A DNA stretch of 34,507 bases from Akkermansiaceae bacterium (GCA_021733795.1 JAIPKB010000035.1:1-34507); one strand, 5' to 3'; counted from the first letter of the stretch, positions 1 through 8,786 are shown. Notes: generated by a model from the sequence alone, not told the origin. A program made the numbers and translations.

Positions 1-1469
1 TTGACGGCAGCTGCATCGTGCCGCTTGACGACATCATCAAGAAATTGGCACCGGAAGCCGTGATCCTGCAGAGTCCGATGACCAACATCCGCTGGGTCGG
101 CAACGAGGCCGGGATCGCCAACGATCCCAATTGGAACACGCTGAAATTGGCCGATCTCAAAACGGGTGTCGCCACCCAGGCTCATAGCACTCCCGATGGC
201 GATGTCTGGGCACCGGTCGAATGCGATGTGACGCTCTACAATCACAACTGGTTTTGGAATCCCGGCAACGAGGCCAAGCGCAGAAGCACGGACGAACTCT
301 TGTATATCTATGTCAGTTCGGTAGGACGCGGCTCGGTCATGCTGCTGAATTCCACCCCGAATACCGATGGGTTGATCCCCAAAGACGATGTGGCCCGCTA
401 TCAGGAATTCGGAACCGTGATTGAGCAGAATTTCGGGCATCCGGTCGGCCAGGTGGCCAAGGTGGCCGCCAGCGAGGTGACCCTCGCACTTGATGGTGCC
501 AAGCCGGTGAACTGCATCGATCTCTGGGAAGCCTACCAGTACGGCCACCGCATCCGCAACTACCGGGTCGATGCCTGGGTGAATGACGGTTGGAAACGGA
601 TCGCGGAAGGGACAGCCGTCGGCCGCCGCAAGATCGATCTCTTTCCCGAGGTGACGACCGACAAGCTCCGGGTCCGGGTTAACGAATCGGTCGGCACACC
701 CCTCTTCCGAAAAATCCTGGTCCATCGGGTCAGTCCGTCTCTGGTCAATGCGTTAGGCTCTCTGCCCTCGGTCACCCGCGGGGCCATTGCCACGGCCTCC
801 ACCGTCCACAGCGCCCCCTATGCGGCCGAATACCTGATCGACGGCAATTTACAAACCCGCTGGAGCGGCAGTGGCGGCGATGCCGGGCATGGACAACTTT
901 CCTGGGTCGAGCTCGATCTGCGGCGACCGCGCCGGTTTGCTGCAATGGCGGCCTCTGAGCTGGCCGACCGGGTCCGCGAATTCGTCATCGAAGTCCGGAA
1001 TCGTCCGGAAGCCCCCTGGCGACCGGTTTTCACCGGTGGCACCATTGGCGGCAATTTCAAATCCGACCTGCCGGCCACCACCGCCCGGTTTGTCCGTTTC
1101 CGGGTCACCAAAATCGAGGGTCTGGACTCAACTCTGTGGGAGATGAGCCTGACGGATCGTCCCGATGCCTGGGAAGAAGCCACCACGATCGATCTGCCGG
1201 CCGGCGAACGCCAGCTCGATATCGATCTCTCGGCCCAGGTCGTCGATCCCGGGCAATACGAAATCCGCCTCGAAGGAGCCGTCGTCACTGCCGCCCTGCC
1301 ACTCTACGAAGGCAAACCCGGCGAAGCCCGGTTCCTCGAAAAGATCGATGCCAAGACCTGGCGGATCAACCGCACCCAGGTGGTCGCCGAAGGCACCGCC
1401 ACCGGAATCCGGCTCACCGTCAAGACCACCTCAGCCAGCAAGCTCAAAATCTTGCTCCGCCCCAGATAA
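1..1469 (+). CDS. GH29 alpha-L-fucosidase-type protein with C-terminal discoidin-like modules, 5' end outside the window
   Basis: The frame is open from base 3 and its first residues are DGSCIV, which match the catalytic segment WFDGSCIVPL of the full-length paralogue encoded at 16563-18614. The true start therefore lies upstream and the GTG at 18 is internal. The visible 488 codons cover the end of the GH29 catalytic domain, including the conserved stretches NHNWFWNPGNE, SVGRGS and LLNSTPNTDGLIP. Two F5/8C-like beta-sandwich regions follow, at about 145-245 and 255-375 of the visible part, and a short C-terminal beta domain. GH29 enzymes release alpha-linked L-fucose with retention, and the nucleophile Asp is probably the D at the window edge (part of WFDG). 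The signal peptide and the fucose-binding His motif cannot be seen. The next gene follows 85 bp downstream on the same strand. Family assignment is firm; substrate is unknown. Confidence 0.88.
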   Translation, partial: DGSCIVPLDDIIKKLAPEAVILQSPMTNIRWVGNEAGIANDPNWNTLKLADLKTGVATQAHSTPDGDVWAPVECDVTLYNHNWFWNPGNEAKRRSTDELLYIYVSSVGRGSVMLLNSTPNTDGLIPKDDVARYQEFGTVIEQNFGHPVGQVAKVAASEVTLALDGAKPVNCIDLWEAYQYGHRIRNYRVDAWVNDGWKRIAEGTAVGRRKIDLFPEVTTDKLRVRVNESVGTPLFRKILVHRVSPSLVNALGSLPSVTRGAIATASTVHSAPYAAEYLIDGNLQTRWSGSGGDAGHGQLSWVELDLRRPRRFAAMAASELADRVREFVIEVRNRPEAPWRPVFTGGTIGGNFKSDLPATTARFVRFRVTKIEGLDSTLWEMSLTDRPDAWEEATTIDLPAGERQLDIDLSAQVVDPGQYEIRLEGAVVTAALPLYEGKPGEARFLEKIDAKTWRINRTQVVAEGTATGIRLTVKTTSASKLKILLRPR

Positions 1470-1554
1470 ACAGACAACCCCGCCCGCCGGCAGCCACGGC
1501 ATCATCCAAGTCCGGCCAAAATCCTGAACGGGATCCTATCAATCAACACGCATC

Positions 1555-4179
1555 ATGAGACAACTGCTCAGATCATGTATCATCACCATCTCCGCCGCTT
1601 GCGCCGCGCAAGCGGCGGATTCTCCCCCCACAGGCTATCAAGGACACTGGATCGAAGGCAGCGGTGACCCGACTACCCTGGAGGCCGTCGATGCTGCATT
1701 TGAGAGCATACAGCCATCATCGAAAATGGCCTGTCTGCCGCTGCTCTACAAGCGCGACTGGGATGGCTTCGTAGAAGGTCCGCCCTGGCCGTGCTGGTGG
1801 ATTCAAAACTCATTCGGTCCATCGTATGCGATGATGCCGTTTCTCGGAGAACCGTATGCGACATGGATGGAACATTCGCAAGGCATGTGGTTTCGGCTAA
1901 TGGGCGATGGGCAGCGAAAAGACGCGAACGGCTTCCAAGCACCTGACGGTTGCCTGTGCGATAGCGCTTATTTCCTCCTGAATGGAGGTTCGTCCCGCGG
2001 CTTTGGAGATCCCCGGCAAAATGGCGGCGCCGTAGGCCAGCAACTCGATGGCAAAATCCACTCGCAAGGAACCTGGTATCGACAGGGCGATGGCAATCCA
2101 AAACAACACGACTGGTTCATCGGGGCCACCGCCGGTGGTTTGATTCTGGAATCGGAACGCTTGCTGGTGCGTCACGACCGCACCGCCGCAAAGCGACGAT
2201 TGCCGGAGTTGGAGCGCGTTGCCGCATTTCTCGATTCACGTCGTGATCCGGAAACAAACCTGCTCAAGGGAGGCATGGCCGCAAACCTGCTGGCACCTGC
2301 GTATTCCGGTGTCCCCCAGGCGGACGGAACCTACGGTCAAGCATATCTGACAGAACTATCTGTCAACTATATCGCCGGCATCGAACGCTTGGCGGAAGTA
2401 TGCATTCTCAGCGGCGCACCGGCCAGAGCGGAACACTACCATCACATCGCGGCCAAGGTCCGAGCCGCACTGCCACGCATGATGACACCGGATGGCTGTT
2501 TTATCATGTCCGAGGACCCGGATGGCACGCGCCACGGCATTTACGGTGCAGCCAAGCACGGATACTTCGAGTCCACACCCAATCATGATGCAGGCTGCTT
2601 CGGAGTGACAGATGACGGGGCGAACCACAACATCATGACGCGCATGCTCACACTGAAAGGCCCAACCGCCCCCGGCAATCTCGCGCCCCATGGACTGATC
2701 ATCCCGAACTATCCCGGCTACGATGACAGCGTCCATGGCGGCCCCTACGGCCACTGGGTCGACGGTGGCCACTGGACCACCACGCAGGCTCGAATGAGCA
2801 TCGCATGTTTGCGCGCCGAAGAGTTCGCCCATCCGTTCGGAGCCTGGGCGAAGATCCGCACACTGATGGAAGGCTACCGTGCCGACGCGCCGCTCACGGG
2901 ATTTGGAGCCACTCCATGGGGTGATAAACTCGCCGCACCGTACTGTGTTGTTTACGATTGCTGGGGAGCGCCAGGCGGGTTGCTACGCGGACTTTTTGAA
3001 TACGACTACCGCGCGGACGGCCTCCGCGTCCGACCGCACCTGCCCGCAGCCATCACCCGCTATGTCCAGAAATCCCCGGTCTTTTTCGGCAAAACGAAAA
3101 TCTACCTAACCGTGACCGGCACCGGCGAGTCCGTCTGGACGGAATTGCACCCGAGCGGCAAAGCCGAAACCCTCGCCATCGAGATCGTTCGCGGCGGAGC
3201 AAAGCCGCAAGGCGCGTGGAAGCCTTCCGCTGATGCTCCTCCGGCATTTCCGATAAATCCTGAGTTCTGGGCATTCCGGACCAACGCCTGGCCACCACCC
3301 ACCAGTGGCAATAACAATCCGCTCCGCATCGGCGCAAGCCCCTCCGGCGGCTATCTATTTGATGGGGAAATCCGCGACGTTCGGATCTACCGGAGACCTC
3401 TGAGCGAAGCGGAAATCACCACCCTGAGCAAAGGCGGAACCGTGGATGGAGCGCTACTCAGCGAGCCCCCTTCAAGCCATACTCCACCGCAATTGCAGGC
3501 GAAGCAGATCGAAAAGTTCCGGGAATACCCGCCAAGCGCTGACATTGATTTCCAGGAGAATTTCACCCTCGCCGCAGTGATGATACCGGCCACTCTGAGC
3601 GGCAGCGCACGTCTGATAGATCGCACGACCGTAGGAACATCCGACGGATACCTGCTAGATTACCTCAATGATGGCAAAGTTCTCCGCCTGCTGACGCCGT
3701 GGGGCATCGCCCAGGGACCGGCGCACCTCACACCCGGCAAGCGCCAACACGTTGCAGCCACCTGCAGCCGCGATGGCGTGTTGCGTGTCTATCTCAACGG
3801 CGTCAAGATCGCCGAAGAACAAGGCAAGAAACCCGATACACCGCCAACTCCCGCAAGTCCGGAGATTGACATGGCAAAGATCGCACGGTTTTACCGGGCC
3901 ATGTGCGCGGCCGGTTTGCAGGACACCTACGAAGCAGCCCAGGCCCGGACGGCGCTGGAATTGTTTGTTGCCGGAAAGACACGCATGCAAACAAAGCCTC
4001 CCCTGCCGGATCTCGGGAAAATCAATGCCTGCGATCCGCAAGTCGTGGAGACACTTTACCGGAACACCGCCGCATTCATCGCGGGCGGCTTGCTCGACCG
4101 GCTCAATGGTCGCCATCTGTGGCAGGAAGAAAAAGTCGCCCCGGCAATTCTCGATATCGCTGAAAAGTCCGGACTCTAG
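1555..4179 (+). CDS. Secreted six-hairpin glycosidase-like protein with rearranged LamG segments
   Basis: The 874-residue product begins with a typical signal peptide ending near AAQAAD (about residues 1-21). Residues about 30-520 look like an (alpha/alpha)6 six-hairpin glycosidase core. This is judged from the repeated aromatic and acidic loops (GPPWPCWWIQNSFGPSYAMM, YGHWVDGGHWTTTQA) and the C-terminal cap WGAPGGLLRGLFEYDYRADGL, but I cannot fix the GH family. Downstream there are two incomplete LamG/concanavalin-like pieces. Residues about 565-622 end with the typical C-terminal half (LFDGEIRDVRIYRRPLSEAEI), and residues about 662-758 carry the typical N-terminal half ending in LRVYLNGVKIAEEQG. 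The order is therefore opposite to a normal LamG. The last 100 or so residues are helical and unassigned. It lies downstream of a fucosidase on the same strand, which supports a role in glycan breakdown. Confidence 0.72.
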   Translation: MRQLLRSCIITISAACAAQAADSPPTGYQGHWIEGSGDPTTLEAVDAAFESIQPSSKMACLPLLYKRDWDGFVEGPPWPCWWIQNSFGPSYAMMPFLGEPYATWMEHSQGMWFRLMGDGQRKDANGFQAPDGCLCDSAYFLLNGGSSRGFGDPRQNGGAVGQQLDGKIHSQGTWYRQGDGNPKQHDWFIGATAGGLILESERLLVRHDRTAAKRRLPELERVAAFLDSRRDPETNLLKGGMAANLLAPAYSGVPQADGTYGQAYLTELSVNYIAGIERLAEVCILSGAPARAEHYHHIAAKVRAALPRMMTPDGCFIMSEDPDGTRHGIYGAAKHGYFESTPNHDAGCFGVTDDGANHNIMTRMLTLKGPTAPGNLAPHGLIIPNYPGYDDSVHGGPYGHWVDGGHWTTTQARMSIACLRAEEFAHPFGAWAKIRTLMEGYRADAPLTGFGATPWGDKLAAPYCVVYDCWGAPGGLLRGLFEYDYRADGLRVRPHLPAAITRYVQKSPVFFGKTKIYLTVTGTGESVWTELHPSGKAETLAIEIVRGGAKPQGAWKPSADAPPAFPINPEFWAFRTNAWPPPTSGNNNPLRIGASPSGGYLFDGEIRDVRIYRRPLSEAEITTLSKGGTVDGALLSEPPSSHTPPQLQAKQIEKFREYPPSADIDFQENFTLAAVMIPATLSGSARLIDRTTVGTSDGYLLDYLNDGKVLRLLTPWGIAQGPAHLTPGKRQHVAATCSRDGVLRVYLNGVKIAEEQGKKPDTPPTPASPEIDMAKIARFYRAMCAAGLQDTYEAAQARTALELFVAGKTRMQTKPPLPDLGKINACDPQVVETLYRNTAAFIAGGLLDRLNGRHLWQEEKVAPAILDIAEKSGL

Positions 4180-4479
4180 CAATTATCATCCCGGTGGAAC
4201 CGTTGATTATCATTTCGCACTTTCATATCGGAAACACCATCCTGCCGCTGGGCATTGTGGTGGCGATGGTGGCGCTGTCATCATCTCACGCGCAAAACGC
4301 AAACCCTGACACGCCTCATCCGACTTCGATTCTGATCAAGCCGCTGCGCTTGGCGGCGCTTCTTCTGTTATCTGTTTTGGGAGGTGGCAATGTCCGGGCG
4401 GAGGCTCCCTGGAGCAGTTCCCTATTGCTGCAACCCAATCCGACTCCCAGCGGGACGCCTCTGAATAGTTACACCGGAA

Positions 4480-4496
4480 GATCGGTGTGGAAAACT
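4480..4496 (+). repeat. Left terminal inverted repeat of the IS
   Basis: This 17-bp sequence is the exact reverse complement of 5947-5963 and directly abuts the target duplication at 4472-4479. Confidence 0.92.
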
Positions 4497-4664
4497 CTTT
4501 GAAAAAATCATGCTCTCGCGGGGCCGCCGGGTGAGCGCAGGTGGCCTGTGAGAACGTGACTCGCCATAGGCAGGACAAACCAGAAATCGTTATCCCGAGC
4601 GAAAAAAAGGGCCTCACTGCGTAAATAAAGCTCGCTTCTATTTCTGTTAGACGCAAAAAAATTT

Positions 4665-5948
4665 ATGGCCTCACAGCAACAACTAAATACCGGGTTCTCC
4701 CGCGTTTTCTTCGACGACATTGTCAATCTCTACCCCCGGTCACAGCGGCAATACGCTTGCACCGGAATCTCCGATATCCACTATTGCCAACTCGGCGTGC
4801 TGCGCTGCCTGAGCAGCTCCACCACCGGTCAGGAATTTCTCCAGTATCACGCCGACCAGAATGTCGCCCATATAGAACCAAGCCATTTCTTCAAGGCGCT
4901 CCAGAGCGAACGACGGCTCGGGAACATCACCTCTCTCAACGATCTGCTCGCGACTCCCATGACCGAACATGTTGCCGATCCTTATGCCCAATGCCGCGAA
5001 CTCGATGATTGGGACGTTTACGCTGTAGATGGACATTATCACAAGGCCGCCTGTTTCGATCCCAAGCATCTGGCCTCCGATGGCACACTCAGAGCCACGG
5101 CAACCGGGCATTTTTTCCGCATGAACATGCGCACCCACCATCTCAGTTGCCTCGCCATGGCAGAACCCAAAGACGGAAAGAAAAGAGAGCATGACATGGC
5201 CGCCATCAAACGAAGCACCGTTGAGGCTCTTCGTAACGGTGCTGGAGTCGGCCGCAAGGTGATGCTCATTTGGGACAAGGCCTGCATCGACTACCGGCAC
5301 TGGTTCAAGCTCAAACACACCTACGGCATTTACTTCACGACTTGCGAAAAATCCAACAGCGCCGCTGAAATCTGTTCGGTCAATATGTTGGACCGATCCG
5401 AACCGCGCAATGCGGGCGTAGTGTCAGATCACATGGTTGGCACTTCCAATGGCGTGCAACTCCGGCGCATCGTTTATATCAATCCCGAGGATGGAGTGAC
5501 CTACACCTACCTGACCAACGACGTCACTTTGCCCGCCTATCTGATCGTGCTGCTTTACAAACACCGCTGGGACATCGAAAAAATCTTCGACGAACTCAAA
5601 AACAAGATGAATGAGCGCAAATCATGGGGCAGTTCGAAAGAGACCAAGAAAAGCCATGCGATCTTCGAATGCCTCACTCACAACCTGCTGCTGTTGTGCG
5701 AAAAGCACATTGAAAAAACCGAGGGGATTCGTGACGAAGTGGAGGAGAAAAAGCAAGTTGGCAGAATCAAGGCCGCGCCCCGAATCATCGTCCAGGCGGT
5801 CAGAAACTTCATCAACTCAGCGCTCACACGGGCCACCCAGCGGACCCAGCGTTTCATCCGGTGGGTCCGGGTCCGGCTTTATATTGACGCTCCCTGGAGC
5901 GAATCCATGGCCCGCCTGCGGGAACTCTGGACCCTGCCGACTAGATAG
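4665..5948 (+). CDS. IS4-family DDE transposase
   Basis: The protein has 427 residues. The first catalytic Asp is in the motif YAVDGHYHKA, the second is in the segment IWDKACID, and the third acidic residue is the E of YKHRWDIEKIFDELK. That last segment has the spacing Y-2-R-3-E-6-K, the YREK signature typical of IS4 transposases. The reading frame is intact and its stop codon overlaps the right inverted repeat, as is common in compact IS elements. It catalyses cut-and-paste movement of the flanking element by binding the terminal repeats. Nothing suggests inactivation. Confidence 0.93.
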   Translation: MASQQQLNTGFSRVFFDDIVNLYPRSQRQYACTGISDIHYCQLGVLRCLSSSTTGQEFLQYHADQNVAHIEPSHFFKALQSERRLGNITSLNDLLATPMTEHVADPYAQCRELDDWDVYAVDGHYHKAACFDPKHLASDGTLRATATGHFFRMNMRTHHLSCLAMAEPKDGKKREHDMAAIKRSTVEALRNGAGVGRKVMLIWDKACIDYRHWFKLKHTYGIYFTTCEKSNSAAEICSVNMLDRSEPRNAGVVSDHMVGTSNGVQLRRIVYINPEDGVTYTYLTNDVTLPAYLIVLLYKHRWDIEKIFDELKNKMNERKSWGSSKETKKSHAIFECLTHNLLLLCEKHIEKTEGIRDEVEEKKQVGRIKAAPRIIVQAVRNFINSALTRATQRTQRFIRWVRVRLYIDAPWSESMARLRELWTLPTR

Positions 5949-5963
5949 TTTTCCACACCGATC
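5947..5963 (-). repeat. Right terminal inverted repeat of the IS
   Basis: The sequence is an exact reverse complement of 4480-4496 and is followed immediately by the second copy of the target duplication at 5964-5971. Confidence 0.92.
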
Positions 5964-6348
5964 CACCGGAAGTTTGGGGACACTCTTTCGACTCAAGGGG
6001 CTGATGACCCTCAACCAGATGGGGTTCTATGACAATGGTGGCAATGGTTTGGCGGCCAGTCATAAGGTTTGCCTTTGGGTATCCCACGATGGAGGCAGCA
6101 CCGGCACGATCGTGGCTGAGGTGATTGTCCCGGCCGGGACCGGCGCGACGTTGTCCGATGGATTCAGGTGGGTCACCCTCACAAGCTCAGTCACGATTTC
6201 CGCGCAAACCGGGAATGATTGGTATTGTCTCTCGGCGGACGTCGTATCGGGCGACGGCGACTCGCATTCATGGGGGTCAGTCCTGAATGGCGCTAACTTA
6301 AGGGTCGTTTGGGATAAAATAATGTTAGATTTCCACAACTTGGACTAG

Positions 6349-6546
6349 ATTCTGCTCATTGAGCATCAATGACTTCCATTACGCCGATGTTTGAACCCCG
6401 AGCTAACAAAATATTCTCTTCGATCTGGCGGGTGTCCGCAGGCCAGCGCGAACTTTGCGTGTTGTTTAGCCAGAACGGTGGGATTTCGCTGCGATCCCTG
6501 ATGGCCACTGACGCGCCTCACTCGCCATGAGGATCCTCGCTACAGC
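6349..6546. other. Intergenic stretch without a recognisable gene
   Basis: The 198 bases between the interrupted gene and the GH29 relic have no convincing coding frame. A 40-codon open stretch around 6409-6530 may be a further relic, but I could not match it to any family. Confidence 0.4.
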
Positions 6547-6720
6547 CCCGCCCCTCCGCCAACCAATACGCTTGGCACGAACAGGAACGGATCATGTTCG
6601 TCTGCAAGCACGGACGAACTCTTGGTTATCTATGTGAGCTCGGTGGGACGCGGGTCGGTAATGCTGCTGAATTCCCGAGATGACAAGCGACAAGCTACGG
6701 GTCCGGATCACCGAGCCATT
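6547..6720 (+). pseudogene. Fossil fragments of a GH29 fucosidase gene
   Basis: The stretch 6547-6600 translates as PSANQYAWHEQERIMFV, nearly identical to residues 34-50 of the fucosidase encoded at 16563-18614. Immediately after it, 6603-6675 matches the DNA of the first gene around 280-350 (the STDELLYIYVSSVGRGSVMLLNS segment), with small indels. Then 6680-6712 matches a segment near 650-690 (TDKLRVRV). Large internal deletions therefore joined an N-terminal piece, an active-site-region piece and a discoidin-region piece. Frames differ between pieces, so no product is expected. Confidence 0.8.
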
Positions 6721-6790
6721 TCCGGATAAAGCAAAACACATGAAATAAGTGGTTCTAAACATGACCAGAAATAGCGACACGCCGACCGCG

Positions 6791-7651
6791 TCAGCACGGC
6801 CGGTGCTTCCTGCGAAAGCCGGCCGGCGATTCGCCGGTGACCTTCTGGAACACCCGGCTGAAATAGGCGCGGTTTGGGAAGCCCGTCCGCTCTGCGATGG
6901 CTTCGATGGTGGCATCCGTTTGCAGCAGCAGGAGCGCCGCCTCCCGCACCCGCACGCCGGTCATGTAGGACGCAGGGGTGGTGCTGAACTCGCGCCGGAA
7001 CGCGCGCGTGAACCCCGTTAGACTCATCCCGGCGGTGGCCGCCAACTCCGGATTGCTCGGCGCGGTGGCGAAATGTTGCTCGATTTGGAGCCGGGCGCGT
7101 TCCAACATCGGTGGGGCCGGTGCCCGCCAACGCAACTCCGGACGACACAGCACAACGTGCAGCAGCGCCAGGCTGTGGTGGAGGATCGGCGCGGTGGGTG
7201 CCCATGTTTCGTTGGTCTCGATCAACCGGCACAAGGCCCGGATCAGGCTTATTTCGATGGCGTGGGGACGCAGCACAACCACGGGATAGTGAGCCGCTTC
7301 CAGTCGCCGGGTAAAGCTGAACGCCAGCCAGCACGCGGGCACCGGGTTCTGGCCCAGGCAATGGAAGTATTGGTGCGGCGGAATGAGCACCAAGCGGTCG
7401 CGCGTCAGCTCCGTCATTTCATCCCCGAACAGCACGCAATGGCCGGGCCGACGGTTGTGCATAAGCCGCCAGAACGGACTGAGGACACTGGGGAAATTCC
7501 AGTCCGTGTTGTCCGGCAGGTAGCCGCTTTCATGCAGCGTCACGCCGGTGCGGTCCGGGGGCGCGCCCAGTGGATCGAACTCCACGCCCACCCCGGAAAA
7601 CGGTTGGTCGTAGGCTCCCTTATTGGTGTGTCCGCGGGTCGAATAAGACAT
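6791..7651 (-). CDS. AraC-family transcriptional regulator
   Basis: With the ATG at 7651 (MSYSTRG...) the product has 286 residues. The N-terminal 160 or so residues resemble the cupin-like sensing half of AraC sugar regulators (FGDEMTELTRDRLVLIPPHQYFHCLG). The last 100 residues hold the two helix-turn-helix units, first ELAATAGMSLTGFTRAFRREF and second AIAERTGFPNRAYFSRVFQK. I prefer this start to the in-frame ATG 12 codons upstream because the truncated copy at 19894 has a stop just before the homologous ATG and keeps the same start. It is divergent from the PEP-CTERM gene at 7754. Control of the neighbouring glycan genes is likely but inferred. Confidence 0.9.
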   Translation of the reverse strand: MSYSTRGHTNKGAYDQPFSGVGVEFDPLGAPPDRTGVTLHESGYLPDNTDWNFPSVLSPFWRLMHNRRPGHCVLFGDEMTELTRDRLVLIPPHQYFHCLGQNPVPACWLAFSFTRRLEAAHYPVVVLRPHAIEISLIRALCRLIETNETWAPTAPILHHSLALLHVVLCRPELRWRAPAPPMLERARLQIEQHFATAPSNPELAATAGMSLTGFTRAFRREFSTTPASYMTGVRVREAALLLLQTDATIEAIAERTGFPNRAYFSRVFQKVTGESPAGFRRKHRPC

Positions 7652-7753
7652 AAAATTGAGTTTATCGGATATAGACACGGGGCGCAAGCCGGATTATCTT
7701 CGCCGCGTGGGACAGGAATATTCGACACCGTAAACCCCCTGCAATATCAGAAC
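7652..7753. promoter_or_regulatory. Divergent intergenic region carrying a duplicated araC upstream block
   Basis: Read on the minus strand, this region contains TATATCCGATAA just before the araC start and GATAATCCGGCTTG farther up. Both are nearly identical to the region upstream of the truncated araC copy at 19835-19893, where the corresponding box reads TATAAT. The match continues to about 7712-7735, where the sequence equals the first codons (M-F-D-T-V) of the uroporphyrinogen-decarboxylase-type gene at 19834. The block was therefore copied together with the start of that divergent gene. The -10 role of GATAAT/TATAAT is an inference. Confidence 0.5.
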
Positions 7754-8773
7754 ATGAAATTGAACCGATACACCCGCCTGCTTGCCGTCATCGGCGCGAT
7801 TGTCCCGTTCTTCGGCACCCCTGAGACCGCGCAAGCCGCTGTTCTCACGATCGACAACACCGACCCCGGCTACTCCGAACCGGGAGGCTGGGCCACTTGG
7901 CAGGGCGAAGGGGAAGAGGGGACCAATTATCGGTATGCCGACGGGGCGACTGCCACCGCGACCTGGTCCTTCACCGGGGTTCCTGCGGGAAATTACATGC
8001 TTTCTGCCAGTTACACCCCGGGCGGAACGCGGTCCACGGCGGTTTCCTACAGCGTCACCGGCGGCATCGGCACCTTGGGGCCTGTCAGTCAGTTTGGTGC
8101 AGCCAACGCCGACTTCCAACGCGAGGTCGGAGGCGTGGATAGCGCTCTTTACTACATGCGCTTGTCCAACGCGGCGTTCGAGATCAATGACGGCACCCTG
8201 ACTGCCACGGTTTCCGCGACCGGCGGGACGCTCATCGCAGATGCCTTCCGCCTCGAATCCGTTCGTCCCGACGTGCAGGCCATCTACGTGATCGACAACG
8301 AAAACCCGATCTACAACAACGGCACCTACAGCGAGACCGGTGGCGCCTGGGCCCTTTGGGGCGGTGATCCGGGGGACCACCGATCCAACTTCAGTTATGG
8401 AGGTGCGGATTCGACCGCCGAGTTTGCGTTCACCGGCCTGCAGGACGGAACCTACCGGGTGTCAGCCACCTGGGTTGCCGGCGGGACCCGGCCCGATGAT
8501 GCGCGGTTCTACGTCGCCGGCGGACCGACCATCAATGTAGACCAGACGATCAACCCTGGTGACGACATCTTTGAGGATGCCTCTTGGGACGATCTGTTCA
8601 CGGTGGATGTCATCGGCGGGGCACTCACCGTCAACTTGGAGAATCCCGCCGGAGGCTCAGGTGACGTCCTGATTGCCGACGCCGTGCGCCTCGAACTGAT
8701 CCCCGAGCCGAGTTTGTTCTCCCTTCTGGCAGCCGGGCTCCTGGGAGCGTTTGGTTTCCGGAGGCGGCAGTAG
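7754..8773 (+). CDS. PEP-CTERM exported protein with two golvesin-like domains
   Basis: The 339-residue protein starts with a signal peptide (MKLNRYTRLLAVIGAIVPFF, cleavage near AQAA). It has two homologous domains of roughly 130 residues, beginning IDNTDPGYSEPGGWATW and IDNENPIYNNGTYSETGGAW. Each has the pattern of the golvesin C-terminal-like/carbohydrate-binding beta-sandwich. It ends with a classic sorting tail: PEP in IPEPSLF, a hydrophobic segment (SLLAAGLLGAFGF) and RRRQ. Such proteins are recognised by an exosortase, which is not in this window, and are exported to the envelope or exopolysaccharide. The ATG is chosen because a signal peptide starts directly there; the open frame upstream is antisense to araC. 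An enzymatic function is not evident. Confidence 0.88.
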   Translation: MKLNRYTRLLAVIGAIVPFFGTPETAQAAVLTIDNTDPGYSEPGGWATWQGEGEEGTNYRYADGATATATWSFTGVPAGNYMLSASYTPGGTRSTAVSYSVTGGIGTLGPVSQFGAANADFQREVGGVDSALYYMRLSNAAFEINDGTLTATVSATGGTLIADAFRLESVRPDVQAIYVIDNENPIYNNGTYSETGGAWALWGGDPGDHRSNFSYGGADSTAEFAFTGLQDGTYRVSATWVAGGTRPDDARFYVAGGPTINVDQTINPGDDIFEDASWDDLFTVDVIGGALTVNLENPAGGSGDVLIADAVRLELIPEPSLFSLLAAGLLGAFGFRRRQ

Positions 8774-8786
8774 TTTTCTGGCGGGC

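Larger units (their letters stand above)
4480..5963 (+). mobile_element. IS4-family insertion sequence, 1484 bp
   Basis: The ends are a perfect 17-bp inverted repeat: GATCGGTGTGGAAAACT at 4480-4496 and its complement at 5947-5963. The element is flanked by the 8-bp direct repeat CACCGGAA at 4472-4479 and 5964-5971. If the outermost G/C pair is not counted as element, the duplication can be read as 9 bp. It contains one transposase gene that fills most of its length. The exact target duplication and the intact transposase indicate a recent insertion. Assignment to the IS4 family rests on the YREK signature of the transposase. Confidence 0.93.
4194..6348 (+). pseudogene. Secreted beta-domain protein gene interrupted by an IS4-type element
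   Basis: The 5' part (4194-4479, GTG start) encodes two successive signal-peptide-like stretches. The first is ILPLGIVVAMVALSSSHAQ and the second is LRLAALLLLSVLGGGNVRAEA, followed by mature sequence ending NSYTG. The 3' part (5972-6348) continues SLGTLFRLKGLMTLNQMGFY and ends at a TAG. If bases 4480-5971 (element plus one 8-bp repeat) are removed, codon 4479/5972-5973 becomes AGT and the frame is continuous to the stop, giving roughly 220 residues. The domain resembles the N-terminal beta domain of the protein at 8907 (a 'choice of anchor'/DUF4082-like fold). No catalytic module follows, so the protein may already have been short before the insertion. As it stands the gene is broken, and the native start, whether the first or second signal peptide, is uncertain. 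Confidence 0.8.
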
